In this document: in pieces, positions 1 to 8,355 of the stretch
How positions within the stretch are numbered: position 1 is the first letter of the stretch
Layout of the letters: each line of letters opens with the position of its first letter
Source: Lachnospiraceae bacterium XBB2008
GTDB lineage: Bacteria; Bacillota; Clostridia; Lachnospirales; Lachnospiraceae
Assembly (NCBI GenBank): GCA_900102235.1
Contig: FMVL01000012.1
Span: forward strand, 35,760-99,759
Direction of reading: 5' to 3'
DNA: 64,000 nt
Made by a program: the position numbers and the translations under genes
The notes under the pieces: generated by a model
The model's database searches: none
Seen by the model: the letters and a program-made list of their open reading frames with translations, nothing else
Told to the model about the DNA's origin: nothing

Positions 1-1
1 T

Positions 2-391
2 CCCGAGAAACATATGGAACTCACCGGACAGCCCAACGACGGGATACTTGCTTTTGCCTCATATCTGAACGAGAAGAACGTGGATATGTGGATCAGACAC
101 GTGATCGTTCCCGGCCTTACGGATGATGATGAGTATCTGTATAAGCTCGGATATTTCATCGGTCAGTTCCATAACCTGAAAGCGCTCGATGCACTGCCTT
201 ATCACACGATGGGTAAAGTAAAATACGAGAAGCTCGGTATGGATTATAAGCTGGCAGATACTCCCGCGATGGGACAGAAGGAACTTCTGGAAAAGAAGAA
301 GGTCATCCTTCAGGGCATCAAGGACAGAAGAGCAGAACTCAACATCCCTCATGATGATTCGGTGATGCTTGATAACTATACAAATGATTAG
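2..391 (+). CDS. pflA: Pyruvate formate-lyase activating enzyme, C-terminal part
   Basis: The frame is open from the window edge, so the start and the radical-SAM CxxxCxxC cluster lie outside. The visible 129 residues match the C-terminal half of PflA: the stretch around ELTGQPN, then WIRHVIVPGLTDDDE, then the ALDALPYHTMGKVKYEKLG region. PflA uses S-adenosylmethionine and a 4Fe-4S cluster to make the glycyl radical on pyruvate formate-lyase, a cytoplasmic step of anaerobic pyruvate cleavage to acetyl-CoA and formate. The pfl gene is expected just upstream of the window. An internal ATG at 14 is not the real start. Identity is confident; only the tail can be judged. Confidence 0.9.
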   Translation, partial: PEKHMELTGQPNDGILAFASYLNEKNVDMWIRHVIVPGLTDDDEYLYKLGYFIGQFHNLKALDALPYHTMGKVKYEKLGMDYKLADTPAMGQKELLEKKKVILQGIKDRRAELNIPHDDSVMLDNYTND

Positions 392-396
392 ATTAA

Positions 397-412
397 TCTA
401 ACAAAAGTTAGA
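397..412 (+). terminator. Weak stem-loop after pflA
   Basis: TCTAAC-AAAA-GTTAGA forms a perfect 6-bp hairpin six bases after the pflA stop. There is no clean T-run straight after it, so it may be a weak terminator or an mRNA 3' end stabiliser. Confidence 0.35.
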
Positions 413-425
413 CATTTCAAACGTA

Positions 426-454
426 TTGTCTTTTATTTTTTCTTGATGTACGAT
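426..454 (+). promoter_or_regulatory. Candidate promoter of the ferredoxin gene
   Basis: TTGTCT (426-431), 17-bp spacer, TACGAT (449-454). It lies 39 bp before the ferredoxin ATG and after the pflA stem-loop, so the ferredoxin may be its own transcription unit. Confidence 0.45.
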
Positions 455-492
455 GATTTAAATGAAGAATTCGTCAAAAGGAGGTTTTTATC

Positions 493-663
493 ATGGCATT
501 TGTAATAGGCGATTCCTGTGTTGCTTGTGGTGCTTGTGAGGCTCAGTGTCCTGTAGGCGCTATCAGCATGGGCGACGGCAAGTTTGAGATCGATCCCGAG
601 AAGTGCATTTCATGCGGTGCTTGCGCAGGCCAGTGCCCTGTAGGTGCGATTGCAGAGGAATAA
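493..663 (+). CDS. 2[4Fe-4S] ferredoxin
   Basis: A 56-aa protein. Two cysteine motifs are visible: C-V-A-C-G-A-C-E-A-Q-C-P near residues 9-19 and C-I-S-C-G-A-C-A-G-Q-C-P near 38-48, the two CxxCxxCxxxCP units of clostridial 2[4Fe-4S] ferredoxins. It is a small soluble low-potential electron carrier, typically serving pyruvate:ferredoxin oxidoreductase, hydrogenase or Rnf. The start is set by a strong AAAGGAGG at 478-485, seven bases before the ATG. Length is normal for the family. Internal symmetry of the two halves (VGAI repeated) reflects the known ancient duplication. Confidence 0.95.
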   Translation: MAFVIGDSCVACGACEAQCPVGAISMGDGKFEIDPEKCISCGACAGQCPVGAIAEE

Positions 664-690
664 GAAACGTGTGCCGTTAAATGGCATTTA

Positions 691-720
691 AAAAGACGAG
701 GCGCTGCCTCGTCTTTTTTT
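691..720. terminator. Bidirectional intrinsic terminator between ferredoxin and dnaB
   Basis: AAAGACGAGGC-GCT-GCCTCGTCTTT is a perfect stem with an A-run on one side and a T-run on the other, so it can end both the rightward ferredoxin transcript and the leftward dnaB transcript. It overlaps the last bases of dnaB. Confidence 0.9.
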
Positions 721-2086
721 ATTCTTCGCTGTCGCGTCTGGTTGCATGATCCAGGTTACCGAACTTGGTAAGTTTGTCGAGCCAGGCGAGTTCTACGGTT
801 CCTGTCGGGCCGTTTCTCTGCTTGGCTATGATTATCTCTGATATTCCTTTTTTCTCGGAATCTTCATGGTAGTAATCATCTCTGTATATGAACATGATAA
901 CGTCAGCATCCTGCTCTATGGCTCCGGACTCACGAAGGTCGGATAGCATGGGCCGGTGATCCGTTCTGCTCTCTACCGACCGGTTAAGCTGTGAAAGAGC
1001 TATAACGGGGACGTTCAGCTCTCTGGCCAGTCCTTTGAGCGCACGGGAGATCTCTGATATCTCCTGCTGTCTTGATTCGTTTCTGCCGCCTGCGGAGCCG
1101 CTCATCAGCTGCAGGTAGTCGATCATGATCACATCGATATCATTCTCGAGTTTGTACTTGCGGGCTTTGCTTCGAAGCTCCGATACGCTGATGCCTGATG
1201 TATCGTCGATGATCAGTTTGGAACCGGCAAGACGCCCACCCGACTGGATGAGGTCATGCCACTCGCCTCTGGTCAGATCACCCGTCCTGATCTTCTGCGA
1301 GTCGACCATGGAATTCATGGACATCATACGCTTGATGAGCTGCTGCTTGGGCATCTCGAGACTGAAGATGGCTACTGACTTCTGCGAGCTTAAGACGATG
1401 TGTTCGGCTATGTTTAATACGAATGCAGTCTTACCCATGGCGGGTCTTGCTGCAACGAGTATCAGATCGGATTTCTGGAGTCCGGCAAGTTTTGCATCCA
1501 GATCAGCGAAGCCGGTGGGTACACCGGTGATACCGCCCTTTGTGCGTGATGCAGCCTCGATCTCCGCGATCGCGGATGATACGACTTCGGCTATCGGAAC
1601 GAATTCCGAAGTGGAGCGCGACTGTATCAGATTGAATACTCTTTTCTCGGTATCGTCAAGTATATCCTGCAGAGGAGTCTTGGCCGCGTAGCAGGTGGAT
1701 GCGATGTCCTCGTTTATTCTGATGAGTTTGCGCATCGTGGACCTGTCGGCTACCGCACGGGCATAATCTGCGGCGTGTCCGGATATGGATACGGAGTTTA
1801 CGAGCAGGGATATGAACTCCATGGTCGTAGCTTCCGGAGGCACATCCATGGCGCACAGACGCTCGTGAAGTATCACGGGGTCTACTGCCTTACCGCTGTT
1901 ATACAGTTCTTCCATTGCGGTAAAAGCTGCCCCGTACTGTTTATTATAAAAATCCGCCCCGGTCACATATTCACATGCGACGGGTATTTCTTCCTGATCG
2001 AGCAGTAAAGCACCGAGAAGAGACCTCTCGGTCTCTTCATCATGCGGCATTATTCGTTTGATCAGGTTCTCGTCCTGGTCCGGCAT
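719..2086 (-). CDS. dnaB: Replicative DNA helicase DnaB
   Basis: A 455-aa hexameric 5'-3' helicase of the replication fork. The N-terminal DnaB domain (about residues 10-115) begins with PHDEETERSLLGALL. The RecA-like C-terminal domain has Walker A ARPAMGKTA near residue 213, Walker B VIMIDYLQLM near 320, and the QLNRSVE / DLRESGAIEQDADV region typical of DnaB. Length is usual. It follows rplI by three bases in the leftward order gdpP-rplI-dnaB, a common order in Bacillota (rplI-dnaB), so the three are probably one operon ended by the hairpin at 691-720. Confidence 0.97.
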   Translation of the reverse strand: MPDQDENLIKRIMPHDEETERSLLGALLLDQEEIPVACEYVTGADFYNKQYGAAFTAMEELYNSGKAVDPVILHERLCAMDVPPEATTMEFISLLVNSVSISGHAADYARAVADRSTMRKLIRINEDIASTCYAAKTPLQDILDDTEKRVFNLIQSRSTSEFVPIAEVVSSAIAEIEAASRTKGGITGVPTGFADLDAKLAGLQKSDLILVAARPAMGKTAFVLNIAEHIVLSSQKSVAIFSLEMPKQQLIKRMMSMNSMVDSQKIRTGDLTRGEWHDLIQSGGRLAGSKLIIDDTSGISVSELRSKARKYKLENDIDVIMIDYLQLMSGSAGGRNESRQQEISEISRALKGLARELNVPVIALSQLNRSVESRTDHRPMLSDLRESGAIEQDADVIMFIYRDDYYHEDSEKKGISEIIIAKQRNGPTGTVELAWLDKLTKFGNLDHATRRDSEE

Positions 2087-2089
2087 ATA

Positions 2090-2539
2090 TTACTTTACCT
2101 CGTCTATCTTGACCCTTAACTTGGCCTGTACTTCGGGATGGAGCTTTACGGCTACCTCTGCGTATCCCGGTGTCTTAAGCGGTTCGGGAAGAACTATCTT
2201 CTTCTTATCGATCTCCAGGCCGTGCTGTTTCTTAAGGCCGTCTGCTATCTCTTTGGATGATACGGATCCGAAGCTTCTTCCGCCTTCGCCCGTTTTTATT
2301 GAGGTCACTACCTCGAGGCCGGCCAGCTTATCTGCCAGCGCCTGCGCTTCCGCTTTGGTCTCGGCAGCCACTTTTTCCTGATTGGCTTTCTGGAGTTTTA
2401 AGTTGTTTAAGTTAGCGGGGGTGGCTTCGACACCGAGTCCGCCGGGGATGATCTTGTTGCGGGCGTATCCGTCGCTTACGGTTACTATCTCACCCTTTTT
2501 TCCGAGACTCTTTACGTCCTGTGTAAGTATTATCTTCAT
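2090..2539 (-). CDS. rplI: 50S ribosomal protein bL9
   Basis: 149 aa, the normal length for bL9. The N-terminal RNA-binding domain carries the family signature: [17 protein letters not shown], then [13 protein letters not shown] long connecting helix (about residues 40-75) and the C-terminal domain with [14 protein letters not shown] follow. The ATG overlaps the gdpP stop in an ATGA tetranucleotide (2536-2539), so translation is probably coupled to gdpP. Confidence 0.97.
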   Translation of the reverse strand: MKIILTQDVKSLGKKGEIVTVSDGYARNKIIPGGLGVEATPANLNNLKLQKANQEKVAAETKAEAQALADKLAGLEVVTSIKTGEGGRSFGSVSSKEIADGLKKQHGLEIDKKKIVLPEPLKTPGYAEVAVKLHPEVQAKLRVKIDEVK

Positions 2540-4602
2540 CCGACTATCTCCTCATTTTCGATCATTTCTTCAAGTGTTGATTTGAGAGCTCCTATGGCTT
2601 CCTCGAGCGACATCGTGAGCTGGCATGCCGCCATGTTCATATGTCCGCCTCCGCCGAGCTTTTCCATGATGACCTGAACGTTGACTTCGTCAATGCTCCG
2701 TGCCGAGATATTGATCATGTTGTTGGCTTCCGTGAGCACGAAGCTGGCTTTGATGCCCTTGATGTTTAAGAGCTCGTTGGCAGCCTGCGCACCTATGACG
2801 ATCGGGTTCTCGGCGTCTTCGTCGTTATATGTTGAGATCGCATAGAAGTCGTGATATATCTCTGCCTGGCTGACGATGTCCGCTCTGGCCTTGTATACGT
2901 TTGCGTCATCTCTGAACAGCTTGCGGACCTTGACTACATCGGCACCGTTCCTGCGCAGGTATGCTGCTGCCTCGAAGGTTCTCACACCGGTCTTGGATGT
3001 GAAGTTGTTGGTATCGATCACCATGCCCGCATACATGCAGTCTGCTTCCTCGGGACGCATGCGCGTGTTGCTTCCGGTGTACTGCAGGATCTCGCTTACG
3101 AGCTCACAGGCACTGGATGCATATGCTTCGACATAGGAGAGTGTTGCGTTCTCGACGGTTTCCTGTCCCTGCCTGTGGTGATCGAGGACCACGATCGACT
3201 TGCTGTATTTGATGAGATCGGGACACTCGGTAATGGAAGGCTTGTTAACATCCACGATTATCAGTGCCGCGTTGGATCCGATCCTCTCAAGAGCGTGCGT
3301 ACCGGAAACGATGGTTCCGTCTTCATATTCGGGATTCTGCATGAACAGATCGACGAGAGGCTGGAGTGACGGTGATATGTCGTTTAATACGATATGCACC
3401 GGCTTATCCAAGTTCTTGACGATACGGTACATGCCGACGGAAGCGCCGAAAGAGTCTTCGTCGGAATTGCGGTGTCCCATGATATAGACTTCGTCGCGGC
3501 TCGAGATGATCTCCATGAGAGCCTGCGCTTTTACACGGGCTTTGACTCTGGTGGATTTTTCTACCTGCTGTGATTTTCCGCCGTAGTAGTTAAGGTCGTT
3601 CAGGGTCTTGACCACAGCCTGATCGCCGCCGCGTCCCAGAGCCATGTCTATCGCATTTCTTGCAAACTCGTAGTTCTGTGCGTAGCTTAAACCGTCAAGA
3701 CCGATACCCATGGACAGCGTAACAGCCATCTCGTTTCCTATATTAACTGTCTTTACATCCTGCAGCAGGTCAAACTTATTTTCCTTTAAGACCTCAAGCG
3801 ACTGCTTGCGCATGATGACGAGGAACTTGTCTTTTTCGATCTTCTTGCATATGCCGTCGAGTGCGGATATGTACTTGTTGATCTTTCGGTCGATGAGCGC
3901 TATGAGGAGACTTCTGCGGACTTCCTCGACGCTCTCGAGAGCTTCTTCATAGTTGTCCAGATAAATGAGTCCGACAGCGAGGCTCTGGTCGTCGATCTCT
4001 TTTAACGCGATCTTTAAGGCTGTATTATCATAGAAGAAACATGCGGTCAGGTATCCCGAATACGCTTCCGAAGCATCGACGATGTCGCTGTCCGAGATCA
4101 TGTCAGACATGGATATGCGTCTCATGCTGATGCGGTAGGTACGACCGTCATATTCGACATTCACATTGTTGTCGGCATCCTCACCGTCTTCCGTCGGAAG
4201 ATCTTCGGGATGTACCGTAGGGAAAAGCGAGGTGAGCGACTTCTTGAAATCACGCCCCACGCCGAAGGCTTCCTTGAAAGCCGTGTTGGTCCAGACTACT
4301 TTTCCGGTCTCATCCAGCAATGCATAAGGAAGGTTTAAGTCACGGAGCAGTCTTCGCTGAACCTGACCGTACTGCGTGGCAAAGCTTACCATCTCATTTA
4401 TGATGATGGTACGGTACTTGAGTGCCGCGTATATCAGGGTGGCAATATAGGGGATCGTGAACAACAGCATCAGGAGTGCCGCCGGTTTATTAAGGAAGGC
4501 GATCCCGATGTTGATCCCGATCAGAACTACTGCCAGAATATTGAGGAGCAGGAAAAATCTTCGTATCCCGCCCTTGAGTTTCAGAGTTTTAATTTTTGAC
4601 AT
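2536..4602 (-). CDS. gdpP: Cyclic-di-AMP phosphodiesterase GdpP (DHH-DHHA1)
   Basis: 688 aa. Two N-terminal membrane helices (about 15-58), a PAS domain (about 85-160), a degenerate GGDEF domain (about 180-330, with [11 protein letters not shown] but no GGDEF signature), a DHH domain with [13 protein letters not shown] and VVLDHHR, and DHHA1 ending in [11 protein letters not shown]. This is the domain order of GdpP/YybT, a membrane enzyme that hydrolyses c-di-AMP and so affects potassium, osmotic and wall homeostasis. The gdpP-rplI-dnaB order is conserved in many Bacillota. No Shine-Dalgarno is visible before the ATG, and no other Met lies before the first membrane helix. Its leader carries duplicated hairpins (4628-4720). 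Confidence 0.95.
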   Translation of the reverse strand: MSKIKTLKLKGGIRRFFLLLNILAVVLIGINIGIAFLNKPAALLMLLFTIPYIATLIYAALKYRTIIINEMVSFATQYGQVQRRLLRDLNLPYALLDETGKVVWTNTAFKEAFGVGRDFKKSLTSLFPTVHPEDLPTEDGEDADNNVNVEYDGRTYRISMRRISMSDMISDSDIVDASEAYSGYLTACFFYDNTALKIALKEIDDQSLAVGLIYLDNYEEALESVEEVRRSLLIALIDRKINKYISALDGICKKIEKDKFLVIMRKQSLEVLKENKFDLLQDVKTVNIGNEMAVTLSMGIGLDGLSYAQNYEFARNAIDMALGRGGDQAVVKTLNDLNYYGGKSQQVEKSTRVKARVKAQALMEIISSRDEVYIMGHRNSDEDSFGASVGMYRIVKNLDKPVHIVLNDISPSLQPLVDLFMQNPEYEDGTIVSGTHALERIGSNAALIIVDVNKPSITECPDLIKYSKSIVVLDHHRQGQETVENATLSYVEAYASSACELVSEILQYTGSNTRMRPEEADCMYAGMVIDTNNFTSKTGVRTFEAAAYLRRNGADVVKVRKLFRDDANVYKARADIVSQAEIYHDFYAISTYNDEDAENPIVIGAQAANELLNIKGIKASFVLTEANNMINISARSIDEVNVQVIMEKLGGGGHMNMAACQLTMSLEEAIGALKSTLEEMIENEEIVG

Positions 4603-4627
4603 AGTGCAATTAAATGGAATTAATTAG

Positions 4628-4720
4628 CATGTGTATGGAAATACATGGACGTATTTCCACATGTATTTCACGGATGAAATATGCATGTGTCCGGAAATAC
4701 ACGGATGTATTTCCACATGC
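4628..4720. repeat. Two copies of a 36-bp inverted repeat around a third hairpin
   Basis: Copy 1 (about 4629-4664) and copy 2 (about 4684-4719) share CATGTG...GGAAATAC, a 6-base loop region, GTATTTCC...CACATG. Between them ATTTCA-CGGA-TGAAAT (4665-4680) forms another perfect stem. The block lies between divergent gdpP and rpsF. On the minus strand it falls inside the likely gdpP leader RNA. Confidence 0.85.
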
Positions 4721-4721
4721 C

Positions 4722-4730
4722 ATTATATCA
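4722..4730 (-). promoter_or_regulatory. Extended -10 element for gdpP-rplI-dnaB
   Basis: On the minus strand this reads TGATATAAT, an extended -10 with a consensus TATAAT. No good -35 is visible upstream. A start just downstream would give a leader of roughly 110 nt containing the three hairpins at 4628-4720. Confidence 0.5.
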
Positions 4731-4751
4731 TATTTTTTTTGAGATAACCGC

Positions 4752-4780
4752 TTGATTTGCCCGCGGATGCGTGGTATCAT
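4752..4780 (+). promoter_or_regulatory. Promoter of rpsF-ssb-rpsR
   Basis: TTGATT (4752-4757), 17 bp, TATCAT (4775-4780). It lies 66 bp before the rpsF ATG. The same TATCAT -10 with a 17-bp spacer recurs at the RNA promoter 5993-6021. Confidence 0.7.
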
Positions 4781-4846
4781 AATTGCTCGTGGTATAAACT
4801 ATCCTTGCTCCCGCGAGGGGGCCAGAGACCAAAAGGAGGAAGAAAA

Positions 4847-5140
4847 ATGCACAAGTATGAATTAGCCGTTGTGCTCAATGCGAAACTTGAAGAAGATGAC
4901 AAGACCGCTTCTCTTGAAAAAGTTAAAGCATTGATCGAGAGATTCGGCGGCCAGATCACGAATGTGGACGATTGGGGTAAGAAGAGACTTGCCTACGAGA
5001 TCCAGAAGATGAATGAAGGTTTCTACTATTTCATTCAGTTCGATGCAGAAGCAACTGCACCCGCTGAGATCGAGAGTCGTATCCGCATCATGGATAATGT
5101 CATCAGATACTTGATCGTTCGAGCTGACGAGGAAGAATGA
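4847..5140 (+). CDS. rpsF: 30S ribosomal protein bS6
   Basis: 97 aa. The start MHKYELAVVLNAKLEED, the WGKKRLAYEIQKMNEGFYYFIQFDA strand pair and the IMDNVIRYLIVR end are typical of bS6, which pairs with bS18 in the 30S platform. The start is fixed by AAAAGGAGG at 4831-4839; an in-frame ATG at 4757 lies inside the promoter and is rejected. First gene of the classic rpsF-ssb-rpsR operon. Confidence 0.97.
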   Translation: MHKYELAVVLNAKLEEDDKTASLEKVKALIERFGGQITNVDDWGKKRLAYEIQKMNEGFYYFIQFDAEATAPAEIESRIRIMDNVIRYLIVRADEEE

Positions 5141-5156
5141 TTAGAGAGGTATATTG

Positions 5157-5612
5157 ATGAACAGAGTTATTTTGATGGGACGTCTTACTAGAGACCCCGT
5201 GGTACGTTATTCACAGCAGCCTGAAGGCGGCATCTCAAATGCCAGATACACCATCGCGGTAGACAGAAACGTATCACGTAACGCAGCAAGCGACCAGCCC
5301 ACGGCAGATTTCATCTCATGCGTGGCATTCGGCAAGACTGCGGAGTTTGTTGAGAAATACTTAAAGAAGGGAACCAAGATCGCTATCGAAGGTCGTATCC
5401 AGACAGGTTCTTACCAGAAGGACGGCCAGACGATCTACACGACTGATGTCGTAGTGGACCGTCATGAGTTCTGCGAGAGCAGAAATGCCGGTGGCGATAA
5501 TTACGGCGGCGCAGGCGGCAACACTTACGAAGCACCCGCTGCAGGTTCTGATCCGGGAGCTGATTTCATGAACATCCCGGACGGCATCGATGAGTCCCTT
5601 CCGTTTAAGTAA
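5157..5612 (+). CDS. ssb: Single-stranded DNA-binding protein
   Basis: 151 aa. An OB fold covers about residues 1-110 (MNRVILMGRLTRDPVVRYS, then FISCVAFGKTAEFVEKYLKKGTKIAIEGRIQTGSYQ is recognisable). A Gly-rich linker leads to the acidic tip DESLPFK. The tip binds partner proteins; most SSBs end in F, whereas this one has an extra Lys after LPF. A TTG at 5154 is in frame, but the ATG at 5157 is better spaced from AGAGAGG (5143-5149). It binds single-stranded DNA at forks and in repair, and sits between two ribosomal genes as in most Bacillota. Confidence 0.96.
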   Translation: MNRVILMGRLTRDPVVRYSQQPEGGISNARYTIAVDRNVSRNAASDQPTADFISCVAFGKTAEFVEKYLKKGTKIAIEGRIQTGSYQKDGQTIYTTDVVVDRHEFCESRNAGGDNYGGAGGNTYEAPAAGSDPGADFMNIPDGIDESLPFK

Positions 5613-5649
5613 GATTTTTGTTTTTTCGTGATTCAGATAGGAGGCTATT

Positions 5650-5913
5650 ATGGCTTACAATAAGACCGATAAGGCTGATGCTCCCATGAGACGTAAGGGC
5701 GGCATCCGTCGCAGAAAAAAGGTATGTGTATTCTGTGGTAAAGAAGGCGAAATCGATTACAAGGACGTAGCTAAGCTTAAGAGATACGTATCCGAGAGAG
5801 GCAAGATCCTTCCCCGCAGGATCACGGGTAACTGCGCAAGACATCAGAGAGCGCTCACAACTGCTATCAAGAGAGCTCGTCATATTGCACTGATGCCTTA
5901 CATCCAGGATTAA
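5650..5913 (+). CDS. rpsR: 30S ribosomal protein bS18
   Basis: 87 aa. The core [46 protein letters not shown] is diagnostic of bS18. Two cysteines in CVFC plus NC-x-RH make it the zinc-binding (C+) form, with Cys at the end of TGNC as third ligand. Ribosome site AGGAGG at 5639-5644. Last gene of the operon, followed by a strong terminator. Confidence 0.97.
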   Translation: MAYNKTDKADAPMRRKGGIRRRKKVCVFCGKEGEIDYKDVAKLKRYVSERGKILPRRITGNCARHQRALTTAIKRARHIALMPYIQD

Positions 5914-5921
5914 TGGTACTT

Positions 5922-5956
5922 AGGAGCCGGTCACACATGTGGCCGGCTCTTTTTTT
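5922..5956 (+). terminator. Intrinsic terminator of rpsF-ssb-rpsR
   Basis: AGAGCCGG...CCGGCTCT with inner CACA/TGTG pairing, followed by eight T. It cleanly separates the ribosomal operon from the RNA-like region that follows. Confidence 0.92.
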
Positions 5957-5992
5957 GCCCTGTATTTTCGGCGATTTTTTTGAAAAAGCCTG

Positions 5993-6021
5993 TTGACGCA
6001 GGCTTTTTTGACATATATCAT
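5993..6021 (+). promoter_or_regulatory. Promoter of the 6.0-6.6 kb RNA candidate
   Basis: TTGACG (5993-5998), 17 bp, TATCAT (6016-6021). It predicts a transcript starting near 6028, seven bases before the 5' strand of the closing helix at 6035-6042. Confidence 0.7.
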
Positions 6022-6027
6022 AAGCGT

Positions 6028-6592
6028 CACAGATGTATCCGGTCACTTTTCGTATCGGAAGGGAGGCAGGATAAAATACCTCAATAAAGGTAAAAGACGT
6101 TTTACCGAACCATTTTTTAGTTTAGCAACTTTTGGGAGAATTCTTCTCCCGTATCCTGCGTAAGCAGGATGTCATTCAGGCTCAGTTTGTCTGCCTGAAT
6201 CAATCCAAACGCCTATACGTAACATTCAAAACAAAAAAAGAGCTACAGGTTTATTTTTCTTTTTCGATTTTTGGGAGCGCATACAGATTTGCAGCTGTAT
6301 CCGTCCCCGCAAGATACCGGCCGGTACATCTGACATAATGCAGGCATTCCCTCGGCATTAGGAGAGTTTATACCATGATGTCTTCCTCTGCCCAACCTAT
6401 CTGGATCACGGCCTTTATCCGGGATGAATCAAAAGTATTAAGGGAAGCCCCCGAGGTTTGCATCTTACCCGTGACGATAGAGGGAATGTCTGCTACAATT
6501 GTACGTGGCAATACATCCGTGAATGGCACCTGAGAATACATCCTTGTATTCTCAAACAGGTGCAAATGACATCCTGTCAATCCGGATACGTA
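6028..6592 (+). ncRNA. Large structured non-coding RNA candidate (about 560 nt)
   Basis: No credible reading frame lies between rpsR and 6619, yet the sequence is packed with stems. Outer helix: GTATCCGG 6035-6042 with CCGGATAC 6582-6589. Local stems: GGTAAAA/TTTTACC 6089-6106; GGGAGAA/TTCTCCC 6134-6150; ATCCTGC-GTAA-GCAGGAT 6153-6170 with a GNRA loop; ATTCAGGC/GCCTGAAT 6174-6200; GGGA/TCCC plus ATACAG/CTGTAT 6273-6307; TACCGGCCGGTA near 6315; TAATGC/GCATTA 6336-6360; long-range TCACGG 6406-6411 with CCGTGA 6469-6474; CACCT, GAGAATACA/TGTATTCTC, AGGTG 6527-6562; TGACA/TGTCA 6567-6579. A promoter sits just upstream. Size and complexity recall the OLE/ROOL/GOLLD class of large bacterial RNAs, but I cannot assign a family. 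Alternatively it is a very long leader of the 6619 gene. Confidence 0.7.
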
Positions 6593-6618
6593 CTGAATTA
6601 ATCCATTAATTCCTTATT

Positions 6619-8355
6619 ATGAGTAAAAAAGACAAAAAGAAAAAAAGTAATGCATTTGTAAAAGCGATCCCTGCGCTGGTAGCTATTTTTCTGATCCTTG
6701 TAATAGGCGGTGTATACGGCTATCAGATATTGAAGGAGCATTTCTCCTATTCGCATGAGCGCATGGATCTGATGGAGTATTTCGGACTGAGCGCCGATGA
6801 CGAAGTGGCCGTGATCGTGGGCGATGAGCTGCAGGATTACAAGGCACGCTACATCGACGGGTTCTGCTATTTCGACAGCGAGACCATCAGAAAGGAATAC
6901 AACCAGAGATTCTACGTGGATGAGGGTGAGGGCATCGTGATCTATGTTGAGCCTCTGACCATCACGACGACACGTATTTCCGAGACCGGATACGATAAGG
7001 GCGGCACGCAGGTTCCGACCGATTACGTTCCCGCAAGATTCGTGGGCGATACATTGTATCTTGCATGTGATTTTGTACAGCTGTATACGAACTACGAGTA
7101 TACTTTCTATGATGATCCGAAGCGCATGCAGGTATATAAAGAGTGGCCTTCCCGCGAGACCGCAACTATCAAGAAGGACACCCAGGTCAGGTACCGCGGC
7201 GGCAATAAGAGCCCGATCCTTACCGATGTAGCGGCTGGCGACAAGGTGTACATTCTCGACACGATGGAAGAGTGGTCGGGAGTAAGGACATCTGACGGCT
7301 TCATCGGATATGTAGAGAACAAGCGCCTGGAGAATTATGAGAATGAGACTGGCATTCCGGTCAGCACATATGAAGAACCCGAGTTCACATCCATTTCCAT
7401 GGATGAAAAAGTGAACCTGACATGGCACAGCGTAGCGGGTCCTGCCGGAAACGACACACTTTGGGAGATGCTCGCCAACACACATGATGTGAACGTCGTA
7501 TCCCCCACGTGGTTCGGCCTTTCGGACAACTTCGGTTCGATCTCCGATTTCGGTTCGGCTTCCTATGTTCAGTCACTTCATGAAAAAGGAATACAGGTCT
7601 GGGGCCTGGTAAGCAATTTTGCAAATCCCGACCTGAACGTGGATACATATGCCGTGTTAAGCTCCACGACCAACAGGCGCAATCTGATCAATAACCTGAT
7701 GTCGGTCACTGCCGCATACGATCTGGACGGCATCAACATCGACTTCGAGACATTGAGCCCCGAATGCGGAGTGCACTTCATCCAGTTCATCAGGGAACTT
7801 TCCGTTGAGTGCCGCAAAGCGGGTATCGTACTTTCCGTCGATAACTATGTTCCGATCGGAAATACCGATTTCTACAACCGTGCCGAGCAGGGCGTGTATG
7901 CCGATTATGTGATCATCATGGGCTATGACGAGCACTACGCCGGATCGTCTGAGGCCGGTTCCGTCGCAAGTATCGGATATGTTACTCAGGGTCTTGAGAA
8001 TACGATAAACGAAGTTGATCCTTCCAAGGTCATCAACGCTGTTCCTTTTTACGTAAGGATATGGGAGACCAACGGAACCGACGTATCATCCCAGGCTGTG
8101 GATATGGCTACGGCAGCGGCTTATGTCAAGGATCACAATATTGATATGCAGTGGGACGAGACCACGTGCCAGAAATACGGTGAATATACATCCGGCGGGA
8201 CCATACATCAGGTATGGCTCGAGGATGCGGAGTCCATCAAAGTCAAATTAAGCGTCATGGAGTCCTTTGGCGTAGCCGGCGTGGCTTCCTGGCGGTTAGG
8301 CATGGAGACACCCGAGATCTGGGATGTCATCGCCGATTATCTGCACGGGAATTAA
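6619..8355 (+). CDS. Membrane-anchored SH3 / GH18 glycoside hydrolase-like wall protein
   Basis: 578 aa. Lys-rich cytoplasmic start, one membrane helix (about 13-34), a low-identity region, an SH3-like domain (about 190-238, with RYRGGNKSPILTDVAAGDKVYIL and WSGVRTSDGFIGYV), then a GH18 barrel. The GH18 signature DGINIDFE is at residues 370-377, with the catalytic acid Glu377; VIIMGYDEHY fits the later YD motif. GH18 enzymes with SH3 or LysM domains act on peptidoglycan or spore cortex amino sugars, so a wall-side role is likely. No Shine-Dalgarno precedes the ATG, and an in-frame stop at 6607 excludes an upstream start. The gene begins 30 bp after the structured RNA. Confidence 0.88.
   Translation: MSKKDKKKKSNAFVKAIPALVAIFLILVIGGVYGYQILKEHFSYSHERMDLMEYFGLSADDEVAVIVGDELQDYKARYIDGFCYFDSETIRKEYNQRFYVDEGEGIVIYVEPLTITTTRISETGYDKGGTQVPTDYVPARFVGDTLYLACDFVQLYTNYEYTFYDDPKRMQVYKEWPSRETATIKKDTQVRYRGGNKSPILTDVAAGDKVYILDTMEEWSGVRTSDGFIGYVENKRLENYENETGIPVSTYEEPEFTSISMDEKVNLTWHSVAGPAGNDTLWEMLANTHDVNVVSPTWFGLSDNFGSISDFGSASYVQSLHEKGIQVWGLVSNFANPDLNVDTYAVLSSTTNRRNLINNLMSVTAAYDLDGINIDFETLSPECGVHFIQFIRELSVECRKAGIVLSVDNYVPIGNTDFYNRAEQGVYADYVIIMGYDEHYAGSSEAGSVASIGYVTQGLENTINEVDPSKVINAVPFYVRIWETNGTDVSSQAVDMATAAAYVKDHNIDMQWDETTCQKYGEYTSGGTIHQVWLEDAESIKVKLSVMESFGVAGVASWRLGMETPEIWDVIADYLHGN

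Noticed and set aside
4628..4720. Minimal CRISPR array
   Set aside because: Only two copies, each itself a long inverted repeat, with the intervening unit also a hairpin; no cas genes.
6132..6338. 68-codon frame on the + strand inside the RNA candidate
   Set aside because: No ribosome site, composition not protein-like, and it runs through several perfect stem-loops.
6368..6580. 70-codon frame on the - strand inside the RNA candidate
   Set aside because: No ribosome site and no recognisable motif; it is the complement of structured stems.
6028..6592. RNase P RNA, tmRNA or SRP RNA
   Set aside because: The conserved GAGGAAAGTCC of RNase P, the tRNA-like end and tag frame of tmRNA, and the SRP tip motif are all absent.
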